From 39-52-133 sp035531075 (GTDB lineage: Bacteria > Pseudomonadota > Gammaproteobacteria > Burkholderiales > Gallionellaceae): 64,000 nucleotides of DNA. Under the pieces are notes generated by a model that ran no database searches, was not told where the DNA came from, and saw nothing but the letters and a program-made list of their open reading frames with translations. Of the stretch, positions 48,723 through 57,350 are shown piece by piece (the stretch's first letter is position 1; each line of letters starts with the position of its first letter). The DNA is taken from the NCBI GenBank assembly GCA_035531075.1, contig DATKTO010000039.1:14799-78798 (forward strand), in the 5' to 3' direction. The position numbers and the translations under genes are program-made.

Positions 48723-49286
48723 TTATTTGGGTCGTTGCGCAGATTTTGGGCGGAATGCGGTGATCACTTCCGCGTTGGTTTCAATATAAGGCCCGCCGAT
48801 CAGGTCGACGCAGTAGGGCACAGCGGCAAAAATTCCATCCAGCGTTTCCTTGATTGCCTTGGGCTGTCCCGGCAAGTTTATAATCAGACATTGACCACGC
48901 ACCACGCCCACCTGGCGCGAGAGGATGGCAGTTGGCACATACTTCAGGCTGACCGCACGCATCTGCTCGCCAAAGCCTGGCAGAACTTTGTGCGCTACCG
49001 CAAGTGTGGCTTCCGGAGTGACATCGCGCAGCGCCGGGCCGGTACCGCCGGTGGTGAGAATCAGATGACAGCCTTCGTCATCGGCCAGTTCGATTAAATT
49101 TGCTTCAATGACAGCCTGCTCATCGGGTATCAGCCGCGTGATGGCTTGCCAGGGACTGCTCAGCGCGCTGCTGAACCAGTCTTGTAATGCGGGTAAGCCG
49201 GCATCCTGATAAACGCCGGTACTGGCTCTGTCGCTAATCGATACGAGGCCGACAGTCAGTTTGACTGGTTGAGTTTTGTCATTCAT
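48723..49286 (-). CDS. mog: Molybdopterin adenylyltransferase
   Basis: Adenylates molybdopterin before molybdenum insertion by MoeA. 187 residues, close to E. coli Mog (195). GLVSISDRASTGVYQDAG at the N-terminus, LILTTGGTGPALRDVTPEAT (about 75-94) and LPGQPKAIKETL are the family signature. It converges on selD with an 8-bp gap. A moeA gene is not present in this window. Confidence 0.94.
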   Translation of the reverse strand: MNDKTQPVKLTVGLVSISDRASTGVYQDAGLPALQDWFSSALSSPWQAITRLIPDEQAVIEANLIELADDEGCHLILTTGGTGPALRDVTPEATLAVAHKVLPGFGEQMRAVSLKYVPTAILSRQVGVVRGQCLIINLPGQPKAIKETLDGIFAAVPYCVDLIGGPYIETNAEVITAFRPKSAQRPK

Positions 49287-49316
49287 GGTTTATATTTTAT
49301 TAAATTTAATGGCATC

Positions 49317-50735
49317 TTAAAATAACTTGCCAGGATTCATCAAGCCTTGCGGATCAAGGGTGTGTTTGATGCTGCACATCAGTTCCAGCTCCAGTGCGTT
49401 TTTATAGTGGTGTATCTCACCACGCTTGAGCTGCCCAAGACCATGCTCAGCGCTGATGCTGCCGTCGAGTTGTGCAACGATGTCGTATACGATGCGGTTG
49501 ACTTCCGCGCTGCGCGCAATGAATTGGGCGTTTATGATCGCATCAGGCATGGAGGCGTTGTAGTGAATATTGCCGTCACCAATGTGACCAAAGGCGACAA
49601 TGCGTACCCCCGGGAATTCAAGCCGTAATGCGGCATCGGCCAGTTCAAAGAAAGCGGGTACGTTGCTGATGGGTACAGAGATATCATGCTTGATGCTGAT
49701 ACCTTCTGCCTTCTGCGCATCGCTGATGTATTTGCGCAAATTCCACCATGAGGCAGCCTGTGTTTTATTATCTGTTACCAGAGATTCAATTGCACCTTCC
49801 TTGAAGCCTTGTAGTGATTTACGCAACGCCGCCTCCAACGGCACCTCCAGCACATCGGAAAGCTCGATGATGACCATCCATTGATGAGCTTGCTTAAACG
49901 GTTCCTCGGTGTCCGGGAAGTGACGCAATACGATATCGAGACATGGGCGCGCGATGATTTCAAACGCACTGATACGATCACCGCATGTTGCACGCAGATG
50001 AGCGAGCAGTGCCACGGCCGCTGCCGGATCGCGCAGAGCCACGCATGCGGTTGCCTGCGATAAGGGGCGGGGATAGAGCTTTAATACTGCGGCCGTGATG
50101 ATGCCCAGCGTTCCTTCCGCACCGATAAATAAATGCTTGAGATCGTAGCCGGTGTTGTCCTTGCGCAGGCTGCGCAGCCCGTTCCAGATGCGGCCGTCCG
50201 GCAGCACGACTTCGAGTCCGAGCACAAGATCGCGCGTATTGCCATAGCGCAATACGCCGATGCCACCCGCATTGGTGGAAAGATTACCGCCAATTTCACA
50301 GCGCGACTCAATGGCGGACAAACTGAGCGGAAACAGACGATTATGCAGTGCCGCAATGTCGCGAATATGGGACAGCGTGCAACCCGCTTCAACCGTCATC
50401 GTGTAATTGACGGCATCAAAAGTTCGGATGCCGGTCATGCGCGATAAATTGATCAGCACTTGCTGATCAAATATTGAGTGATCAGCCTCTGCCAGCGGCA
50501 CCGATGCGCCGCACAAGCTGGTGTTGCCACCTTGCGGCACGACTGCAATGCGGTGCGCCATGCAAAGTGATACAAGCGCGCTTACTTGCTGCGTGTCTGC
50601 AGGAAGTACTACCGCTAAAGCACTGCCGCTGTAATTGCCGCGCTGATCCCTGTAGTAGGGAGCGGCAGAGATACCGGTCAGCACATTATCATTGCCGACA
50701 ATTTGACGTAACGCATCAATCAGACTTGTAGTCAC
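49317..50735 (-). CDS. FAD-linked 2-hydroxyacid dehydrogenase (GlcD/D-2-hydroxyglutarate type)
   Basis: 472 residues. The FAD-binding PCMH fold is marked by VVPQGGNTSLCGA (about 64) and KDNTGYDLKHLFIGAEGTLGI (about 190), and the C-terminal oxidase lid by HDISVP, GHIGDGNIHYN (metal-binding His pair, about 385), SAEHGLGQ and DPQGLMNPGK. This pattern fits D-2-hydroxyglutarate, D-lactate or glycolate dehydrogenases; sequence alone does not fix the substrate. No Fe-S cysteines, and no glcE or glcF partner is nearby, so it probably reduces ETF or another carrier by itself. Lies behind the 322-residue secreted-protein gene and before mog, on the same strand. Confidence 0.88.
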   Translation of the reverse strand: MTTSLIDALRQIVGNDNVLTGISAAPYYRDQRGNYSGSALAVVLPADTQQVSALVSLCMAHRIAVVPQGGNTSLCGASVPLAEADHSIFDQQVLINLSRMTGIRTFDAVNYTMTVEAGCTLSHIRDIAALHNRLFPLSLSAIESRCEIGGNLSTNAGGIGVLRYGNTRDLVLGLEVVLPDGRIWNGLRSLRKDNTGYDLKHLFIGAEGTLGIITAAVLKLYPRPLSQATACVALRDPAAAVALLAHLRATCGDRISAFEIIARPCLDIVLRHFPDTEEPFKQAHQWMVIIELSDVLEVPLEAALRKSLQGFKEGAIESLVTDNKTQAASWWNLRKYISDAQKAEGISIKHDISVPISNVPAFFELADAALRLEFPGVRIVAFGHIGDGNIHYNASMPDAIINAQFIARSAEVNRIVYDIVAQLDGSISAEHGLGQLKRGEIHHYKNALELELMCSIKHTLDPQGLMNPGKLF

Positions 50736-51068
50736 AACAGACTCATCCCAAGGTCATCCAATATTCTCTTCATCAGTTTGCTCCTACTCAGTGTTTTCGC
50801 CTGCTGCGGCTAACGTTTTGGCATCAATTGAAATCCAGTTCCGTCCGGATTTGTTTCAAGCAATAAAGCCCTTCATGTATGCGACCGGCTCGACATGAAG
50901 GGCTTTATAATTTATCTGTGCATCATCAAAAAAATTCTGATGATGCAATTTTCAATGCTAACCGTTCCAGAGTCTACAACATTACCTATTAAGGAATCCT
51001 GCAGTTTCAACGTTTAAAGCCAATGAGGCCAATTCCGAAATACAACTATCTGTCTGCAACCTAAATAA
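50736..51068. other. Intergenic region with two strong adjacent hairpins
   Basis: 333 bases with no gene. It holds a 16-bp perfect inverted repeat (50863-50878 with 50893-50908, loop 14) and, 10 bases on, a 10-bp one (TGCATCATCA 50919-50928 with TGATGATGCA 50938-50947). They lie downstream of the 322-residue protein gene as read on the minus strand and may end the dsr transcript. The promoter of the oxidase gene must lie at the left end. Confidence 0.5.
50863..50908 (-). terminator. Probable terminator at the end of the dsr/cysG/secreted-protein unit
   Basis: ATAAAGCCCTTCATGT and its exact complement with a 14-base loop that can pair a further 3 bp. On the minus strand the stem ends in GGGCTTTATTGC, a weak U-run, about 160 bp behind the gene. 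The long stem makes a termination or RNA-stabilising role likely. Confidence 0.5.
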
Positions 51069-52037
51069 TTATTTGATGACAGTCACAGTTTTTTGCAGCG
51101 CATTACGGATAGCCTCAGGGGACTCCATAATATTCATGAAGCTATTGCTGCCCATCATTTTAAGATTGGGGAAGCTTAAGGCAATGCGGAAACGCGCATA
51201 CAGAGCATAGACCTTCTTGTCGGAGACCAGTACTTCATAGGGCAGGTATGCAGTGGATTTGGTATCGCTAAAGTCGACGACGCTCATGATGTATTGGTCG
51301 GCTTCAGGAGCGCCAGTCATCAGTGTGCCAAATTGTTCATCTTGCCCAGGCGCAACTTCTTTTGTTACTTTAGTTGTACCTGGCTTGCCAGCCATGGCGA
51401 CACCGAACACAGCCTCTTTCTTGCCCGGGATATCGATACGGTAGACCTTGGAAACGCCTTCTGTTTTTGCAGCAAGACCGGCTTCAACCGCTGCTATCGC
51501 TTCTTCATAGCTTGAGTACTCAGCCAATACACTTGGCTCGTTGAAATACTCCATGCCGAACATGTAATGATATTTGCGCGCTTTGCTGGCGGTTATGCCT
51601 TTAGAGCCGTACTCCTCAACTTTGCCTAAAGCTTTTTGCAGTGTTGCCGCTACATTTTGCAGGTCACCTTTCATGCGGTAGACATTTGCCATGTAAACGG
51701 GATTTGTGTAGCTAACCTGAATTTCCCCTTTTACTTTGGTTATCGCAACCCTTTGCGCAGCACCATAGCCGCCAAATTCGGATTCGGCCGCATTCTTTTT
51801 CAACTCATCATTTGTCACGATCAGGATAGTTGCGGCAGGGTAGGGAGAGTATGTGCCAACGATGGTGAAGCCATTGGCAGTTAAAGCTGCTTTTGCTGCC
51901 TCAGTTTTTGCTGAAATGTTCCCAGCTCCCTTTGAAGCTAATACAAAGGGTCTTAACAATTCATCATCGGCCATAGCCGTACTCAGACCGAATATCATCA
52001 GTGCAGCCAAAAGCAATGCTTTTATTATTTTATTCAT
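51069..52037 (-). CDS. Secreted protein of unknown function next to the dsr operon
   Basis: 322 residues. A Sec signal peptide is clear: MNKIIKALLLAALMIFGLSTAMA, cleavage after about residue 23. The mature protein has no cysteine and no metal motif. Its first half (AALTANGFTIVGTYSPYP...RVAITKVKGEIQVSYTNPVYMANVYRM) is distantly reminiscent of DUF302 proteins, but I do not claim membership. AGGGAGAAG lies before the ATG. It is read in the same direction as dsr-cysG, 155 bp behind cysG, where Allochromatium has dsrR and dsrS. I do not recognise a named family. Confidence 0.75.
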   Translation of the reverse strand: MNKIIKALLLAALMIFGLSTAMADDELLRPFVLASKGAGNISAKTEAAKAALTANGFTIVGTYSPYPAATILIVTNDELKKNAAESEFGGYGAAQRVAITKVKGEIQVSYTNPVYMANVYRMKGDLQNVAATLQKALGKVEEYGSKGITASKARKYHYMFGMEYFNEPSVLAEYSSYEEAIAAVEAGLAAKTEGVSKVYRIDIPGKKEAVFGVAMAGKPGTTKVTKEVAPGQDEQFGTLMTGAPEADQYIMSVVDFSDTKSTAYLPYEVLVSDKKVYALYARFRIALSFPNLKMMGSNSFMNIMESPEAIRNALQKTVTVIK

Positions 52038-52192
52038 TATCTTCTCCCTATCATTAAGTAGTTACAAAATTAAAACGGGTCATACAATCAACTGGTCTGC
52101 TAGGCCTTCTATTTATATTACAGATGCTGCATTTGATTCAAGTAGTTTGGTGCATTTTCCTGTTTATAGTTTAGCTTCTTCCCAAATTCAAA

Positions 52193-53578
52193 TTAGTGCC
52201 CAGGTTTAAACCATGACAGTTTTTCCCGCAGGCTTACCACGCCACCGATAATGATCAGGGTGGGTGCCTGAAGGGTTTTCACCTCAGGGTTGACTGGCAA
52301 GGATGCTAGAGTACCGCAAATTGCCCTTTGTTGGGGAGTGGTTCCCTGCTGCACAATAGCTGCTGGCGTATCACTTGGCAAGCCATGCTTGATGAGCTGC
52401 GCACACAGCATTTCAAGCCCTTGCAGACCCATGTATACGACGATAGTCTGTTTTGGGCGTGCAAGCATCTCCCAGTCCAGATCCATGGAGTTATCTTTTA
52501 GATGTCCGGTCACGAAAACGCAGGACTGTGCATAGTCACGGTGGGTAAGCGGTATGCCGGCATAGGTGGAAACGCCGGATGCTGCAGTGATACCCGGCAC
52601 TACCTGAAAATTAATTTTATGCTCGGCCAGTTTTTCGATCTCCTCGCCGCCGCGTCCAAAAATAAACGGATCGCCGCCCTTGAGCCGCAGTACCCGCTTT
52701 CCTTCCAGCGCAAGCCTTACCAGCAGTTCGTTGATGCCCTCTTGCGGCAGGGTATGATTGCCACGCATCTTGCCGACAAAGATTCGCTCTGCATCGCGCC
52801 GTGTCATTTCCAGAATGGGTTTTGAAACCAGATTGTCATACAGCACGACATCTGCTTTCTGCATCAGCCTGAGTGCCTTGAAAGTCAGTAGATCCGGATC
52901 TCCCGGGCCTGCACCCACCAGGAAAACTTCACCTGCGGGATTGGGGTTCCCGCGGCTTTCATTTTCTATCATGGTATGCAGCATTGTTTCAGCAGTTGAC
53001 TCGTCACCGGCAAATATCTTCTCGGCAATCGGGCCTTCAAAAACATTTTCCCAGAAGATGCGTCTTTTGGCAGGGTTGGTCACGTGCTTTTTAACCAATG
53101 CTCTGAAGCGCGCGGAAAAAGAGGCCAATTGGCTATAAGCAGCGGGAATCATGGTCTCGAGTTTGCCGCGCAGCATTCTGATCAGCACCGGCGATGCGCC
53201 GCCACTGGAGAAGGCAACCACGATGGGAGAGCGATCCAGAATGGACGGCACGATAAAAGTACAGAGTTGTGGATTGTCCACCACATTGACCGGCAGATTT
53301 CTCTGCTTGGCATCTCTGGAAACAGCCAGGTTGGTTTCTTCTTCGTCGGTTGCCGCGATAACCAGGAGATGGCCGTCGAGTTGTGTTGCGCTATAGCGCT
53401 CGGCAATATGGGTAATACCCGCAAGCCTTGCCAGCGCAGGGTTAATCTCGGGCGAAACAATAGTGACCTGCGCGCCGGCCTGAACCAGCATTGTAGCCTT
53501 TCTTAACGACACCTCTCCGCCGCCGACGACGAGACATTTCTTTCCTTTTACATCTAAAAAAATTGGTAGATAATCCAT
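52193..53578 (-). CDS. cysG: Siroheme synthase CysG (dehydrogenase/ferrochelatase and methyltransferase)
   Basis: Makes siroheme from uroporphyrinogen III in one chain. 461 residues, as in E. coli (457). N-terminal precorrin-2 dehydrogenase/ferrochelatase with NAD site LVVGGGEVSLRKATML (about 17-32) and the Asp in VNVVDNPQLCTF; C-terminal SAM uroporphyrinogen methyltransferase from about residue 215 with VGAGPGDPDLLT, RLKGGDPFIFGRGGEE and GITAASG. Lies 42 bp behind dsrN: the two give the siroheme-type cofactor for DsrAB. Confidence 0.96.
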   Translation of the reverse strand: MDYLPIFLDVKGKKCLVVGGGEVSLRKATMLVQAGAQVTIVSPEINPALARLAGITHIAERYSATQLDGHLLVIAATDEEETNLAVSRDAKQRNLPVNVVDNPQLCTFIVPSILDRSPIVVAFSSGGASPVLIRMLRGKLETMIPAAYSQLASFSARFRALVKKHVTNPAKRRIFWENVFEGPIAEKIFAGDESTAETMLHTMIENESRGNPNPAGEVFLVGAGPGDPDLLTFKALRLMQKADVVLYDNLVSKPILEMTRRDAERIFVGKMRGNHTLPQEGINELLVRLALEGKRVLRLKGGDPFIFGRGGEEIEKLAEHKINFQVVPGITAASGVSTYAGIPLTHRDYAQSCVFVTGHLKDNSMDLDWEMLARPKQTIVVYMGLQGLEMLCAQLIKHGLPSDTPAAIVQQGTTPQQRAICGTLASLPVNPEVKTLQAPTLIIIGGVVSLREKLSWFKPGH

Positions 53579-53620
53579 TTGAACCTTCGTTGATTGCTCG
53601 TAGCTAATTTATTGATTTAA

Positions 53621-55024
53621 TTATTTAATACTGGCCTGCAGAGTAGCTGTTTGCTCCCCCTGTTTGTGCCGTCTGACATATCTGACGAAACGCGTAGCCC
53701 AGTGGCAGTTACCCGCGCTGCGAAGATGTGCATAGGAAGCGAGCAGGTTATCACGCAGATAGCCGTCGTGTTTGCCATCAATGCCATGGCCGCGTGTCAC
53801 GCGGTAAGCGAATTTTGAATCCTGTGGCAGGTTCTCAAGGCTGGAATAGTGAAACTCGTGCGCCCGGATGCTGATTTCGTTGGCGGTCTCCAGAGGCCAT
53901 GGGTGTTGCGTGTTTTCAGTCAGATGCACATAGCCGCGGCCTATGGGTTTGTTGTGCATCATCACATCGCCCGGTATGGCGCCCACCATGGCATGGGTGC
54001 TGCCTTTGTAAGTGATTTGCCGCGACAAATACATTAGCCCGCCGCATTCGGCGTACACTGGCATGCCACTGTCAATGGCGCTCTTGATAGCGGCGCGCAT
54101 CGAGGCATTGGCTTCAAGCTCGGCGGCAAATACCTCGGGGAAGCCGCCCCCAATAAACAGCGCGTCAACCTGCGGCAGCCGCTGATCCTCGGTAGTGTCG
54201 AAGGGAACAAGCTCCGCTCCAGCCTCGCTCATGGCGTCGAAGTCATCTGCATAGTAGAAACCGAACGCACGGTCACGCGCGATGCCGATTCGAACTTTGT
54301 CTGCCGATGGAAAGGAAGTCACAGTGGCTGACTGTGGCAAGTTGAATGGCGTCGTTCGGGATACCGAGAGCAGCTTATCTATATCGACCTGGCGCTCTAT
54401 TGCTGCACCCAGCGCCTCGATATGCGCCGATGCTTCCCTGGACTCGTTGCTTGGCATCAATCCCAGATGACGTTCTACGATCATCAGGCGTGCATCGTGC
54501 TGGATAGCGCCGATAACAGGTACATCGGTATAGTGGGTAATGACTTCGCGCAGCTTTGATTCATGCCGGCTTCCGCCAAGATTATTGAGGATAACACCGG
54601 CGATCTTGATATCCTTGTCAAAAGCCTGATAGCCAAGAATCAGCGGTGCAATGCCGCGCGTCATTCCGCGTGCATCAATGACGAGCACCACGGGCAGATC
54701 CAGCAACTTGGCCAGCGCTGCATTGCTGTTGCTGCCATCCAGCGCCAGGCCATCGTACAGCCCCTTGTTGCCTTCAACCAGATTGAATTCTGAACTATTC
54801 CGCACGAAGGTATTTAGCACCTCGTCCTTATCCGTCAAATACAAATCCAGATTGCGGCAGGGCCGTCCGCTGGCCTGAGAAAGCCACATGGGGTCGATAT
54901 AGTCTGGCCCCTTTTTGAATGGCTGAACCGAATGGCCGCGTTTTTTCAACGCGGCACATAGTCCTATACTAACCGTGGTTTTTCCCGAAGATTTGTGGGC
55001 GGCAGAAATCAGCACCCTGTTCAT
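53621..55024 (-). CDS. dsrN: Siroheme amidase DsrN (cobyrinate a,c-diamide synthase family)
   Basis: Converts siroheme to siro(heme)amide, the form found in DsrAB, using glutamine and ATP. 467 residues. N-terminal P-loop-like synthetase domain with SAAHKSSGKTTVSIGLCAAL (about 7-26) and KKGPDYIDP; C-terminal glutamine amidotransferase domain with GGGFPEVF and the nucleophile Cys in VYAECGGLMYL (about 330) plus a His near the C-terminus. CbiA/CobB-like enzymes for cobalamin have the same architecture, but the position directly behind dsrP decides for DsrN. Confidence 0.93.
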   Translation of the reverse strand: MNRVLISAAHKSSGKTTVSIGLCAALKKRGHSVQPFKKGPDYIDPMWLSQASGRPCRNLDLYLTDKDEVLNTFVRNSSEFNLVEGNKGLYDGLALDGSNSNAALAKLLDLPVVLVIDARGMTRGIAPLILGYQAFDKDIKIAGVILNNLGGSRHESKLREVITHYTDVPVIGAIQHDARLMIVERHLGLMPSNESREASAHIEALGAAIERQVDIDKLLSVSRTTPFNLPQSATVTSFPSADKVRIGIARDRAFGFYYADDFDAMSEAGAELVPFDTTEDQRLPQVDALFIGGGFPEVFAAELEANASMRAAIKSAIDSGMPVYAECGGLMYLSRQITYKGSTHAMVGAIPGDVMMHNKPIGRGYVHLTENTQHPWPLETANEISIRAHEFHYSSLENLPQDSKFAYRVTRGHGIDGKHDGYLRDNLLASYAHLRSAGNCHWATRFVRYVRRHKQGEQTATLQASIK

Positions 55025-55028
55025 GATG

Positions 55029-56219
55029 TTAATCGTCGTTCTTTGCTACCGCAGCAGCGTCATGAGGTATTGAGTTAATTACTCGGGTGCTGATGATTGT
55101 GATCAGGAAGGCAATGGCAAGACCGCCAACGCCAAGCATAATCTCAGGCAGGGATGGAGCATATTTTGCAATCTCCCCGTCCCTAAAGCTGCTGCTTACT
55201 TCATAGCCGGGGAATATGGACAGTGGGTATGCCTGTCCGCCGAGGATAAAGACATAGAGCAGGGCGAAACTGCCGATAATGACGAGCAGCGATGCCGATA
55301 CTACAACTTTTGAATTTACGCGGCTGGGGAGGTAGATCAGGGCCAGTGGCAGCAAGCTGCCAAGAAGAACATAACCTGCCCAGAATACCATTGGGTAGGT
55401 ACCCCCATCGCGCAAAATAAAGTATTCAAAGCCGGTCTGTTTTGCAAAATAGAGATTTGTCATATGGTAAATCGCAACCAGGTACAGCGAGCTAACCACA
55501 AACAGACCCAGCAAGTTCTTCATTCTGCTCAAAATTGCCGGATCTAACGTCTTGTTGTTCCATGCATACATTGCTGCTTGTACGACCAGGAAAACCGCCA
55601 TGCCCCATGCAAATGAAAGAACGATGAACATCGGTGGCAACAGAGCTGAACCATAAGCCTGGCGCACAACGAGGAAGGCGAAGATCATGCCTGTACCAGA
55701 GGTCAGGATGACGCGCCACGCGAACATAGCCAAGCCAACAGGCTTGGACCATACATTCATGCGTTTTTCCAGCATGGTCCACAGGTAAAGTGCGGCCAAA
55801 GTGAAAAATCCGCTGTACAGGAAAATATTCCATGCAAATACGGAGGTCGGATTGAAATGTGTGGCCGCGATGATAATACGGTCAGGGCGACCCAGATCCA
55901 GCATGAGAACCGCAAGACCTCCCACCAGCAATGCGATGGCGACCAGGCCGGCCAGGGGGGATCTTGCCTTGTAAGGCTTTTGCCCGAAGATCGTGCCGAT
56001 GGAGCCGATGTTGAGTACACCGGAAGCGGCAACGATCATGAATATCGCAAACACGTGCGGTATGCCCCATACGATCTGGTTATTCATGCCGGTCACGATA
56101 TGGCCGTGTTCCTCCATCGTGTGCATGGCCAGGTAGCCCAGAAATACAAACAGTGCGCCTAATGCGACCAGAGCGTAAAAATAGCGCGATTCGTAACGCG
56201 AAAAGGTTTTGGATTGCAT
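55029..56219 (-). CDS. dsrP: Membrane quinone-interacting subunit DsrP (NrfD family)
   Basis: 396 residues with about ten hydrophobic helices; the NrfD-type subunit of the DsrMKJOP complex that links quinones with the periplasmic DsrJ/DsrO. NrfD-like features include GLVAIALLVGGLAVLMLDLGRPDR and the FNPTSVFAWNIFLYSGFF helix. Four bp separate it from dsrO upstream and from dsrN downstream. Confidence 0.94.
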   Translation of the reverse strand: MQSKTFSRYESRYFYALVALGALFVFLGYLAMHTMEEHGHIVTGMNNQIVWGIPHVFAIFMIVAASGVLNIGSIGTIFGQKPYKARSPLAGLVAIALLVGGLAVLMLDLGRPDRIIIAATHFNPTSVFAWNIFLYSGFFTLAALYLWTMLEKRMNVWSKPVGLAMFAWRVILTSGTGMIFAFLVVRQAYGSALLPPMFIVLSFAWGMAVFLVVQAAMYAWNNKTLDPAILSRMKNLLGLFVVSSLYLVAIYHMTNLYFAKQTGFEYFILRDGGTYPMVFWAGYVLLGSLLPLALIYLPSRVNSKVVVSASLLVIIGSFALLYVFILGGQAYPLSIFPGYEVSSSFRDGEIAKYAPSLPEIMLGVGGLAIAFLITIISTRVINSIPHDAAAVAKNDD

Positions 56220-56223
56220 TTGT

Positions 56224-56976
56224 CTATATTCCTTCGTAGCGGACGCCGGTATTGAGGCCTAGATCAGCTCTGACCTGGATAGAAGCGACGGAGCGGATGC
56301 GCTTGGAGATTGCACTTTCAGGATCGTTCAAGTCGCCGAACAGAATTGCTTCGTGGCCGGCTTTTGAGCATGCTTCAGCACAGGCAGTTGTGCCGCCTTT
56401 ATCGATGCGATGAACGCACAAGGTGCAGCTTTCAACGGTGCCCTTGCCGCGCGGCACTTCTGTTTTTTGGTCAGTCAGCACTTCGTGCACAAATGATCTC
56501 GCCTGATACGGGCAGGCCATGACGCAATAACGACAACCAATGCAAATATGCTTGTCCACCAATACGATACCATCGGCACGCTTGAATGATGCCTGGGTAG
56601 GGCAAACATCTACACAGGGCGGATGTTCGCAGTGCTGGCACATCATGGGCAATGAGGATACATGGCCTGTCAGCGTATCTTTCAGTTGAACCTTGCGTAT
56701 CCATTGAGAGTCGGTAGGCTTGGTGCCACCGGAAAGGCCGTTCTCGGTATTGCAGGCGGTTACGCAATCATTACAACCCGACTCGCATTTGGTGTTGTCA
56801 ATCAGCATCCCCCAACGAACCTTGTTGCTGACCGCTTCGTCTTGAGCACGTCCGTGTGCAAGATCAAACAGCATCATGCCGGGAGCGATTGCCAAACCGG
56901 CAAGGCCAATGGAAGATTTGGTCAGGAAATCCCGGCGATCAAGATTGGGTTTGGTATCAAGATTTACTTCATTCAT
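56224..56976 (-). CDS. dsrO: Periplasmic iron-sulfur protein DsrO
   Basis: 250 residues from the ATG behind a strong GGAGG. A twin-arginine signal, DRRDFLTKSSIGLAG (Arg14-Arg15), exports the folded protein. Four ferredoxin-type cysteine groups are present: CESGCNDCVTAC, CQHCEHPPCVDVC, CIGCRYCVMAC and CTLCVHR...CAEAC. It carries electrons between DsrJ and DsrP. The start overlaps the dsrJ stop. Confidence 0.95.
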   Translation of the reverse strand: MNEVNLDTKPNLDRRDFLTKSSIGLAGLAIAPGMMLFDLAHGRAQDEAVSNKVRWGMLIDNTKCESGCNDCVTACNTENGLSGGTKPTDSQWIRKVQLKDTLTGHVSSLPMMCQHCEHPPCVDVCPTQASFKRADGIVLVDKHICIGCRYCVMACPYQARSFVHEVLTDQKTEVPRGKGTVESCTLCVHRIDKGGTTACAEACSKAGHEAILFGDLNDPESAISKRIRSVASIQVRADLGLNTGVRYEGI

Positions 56977-57350
56977 TTGCTTGCCTCCGCCGTGACTTTT
57001 CTTTTGCTGGTATGGCACTCGAAACAGTCAAGTTTGACCGCGGCATAAGTGTGGCATCCCTGACAGAATGCCTCGTTACTTCCCAGTACACTGTTCGTTT
57101 TATTGCTAGCATGGCATTCGACGCAATCCGCCAGGCTATATTTCTGCCCGCGTATGCCCTTGTGCATAGTCTCATCTCTCTGATGCTTGAGAAGATTCAT
57201 ATGGATTTTGCGCATCAATTTTGGATCCTCGACGCACTGCCCACCCTTGCCCACATCAAGCTGGGGTACTTGTGGTTTATCCGCAGCGCAGACTGCAGTG
57301 GCAATAAATACCGAGAATAGAATCGCAGTGAGCCGAATGCCAATTTTCAT
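56973..57350 (-). CDS. dsrJ: Triheme cytochrome c DsrJ
   Basis: 125 residues. Signal peptide to about residue 22, perhaps uncleaved as an anchor. Three heme c sites: CVECH (76-80), CQGCH (96-100) and CFECH (109-113). Cys39 in GGQCVEDP corresponds in place to the Cys that ligates one heme in Allochromatium DsrJ. Start overlaps the dsrL stop (TAATG) and its own stop overlaps dsrO. Confidence 0.95.
   Translation of the reverse strand: MKIGIRLTAILFSVFIATAVCAADKPQVPQLDVGKGGQCVEDPKLMRKIHMNLLKHQRDETMHKGIRGQKYSLADCVECHASNKTNSVLGSNEAFCQGCHTYAAVKLDCFECHTSKRKVTAEASK

Noticed and set aside
53621..55024. Cobalamin synthesis gene cobB/cbiA
   Set aside because: Same protein family, but no other cobalamin gene is near and the place between dsrP and cysG identifies DsrN.
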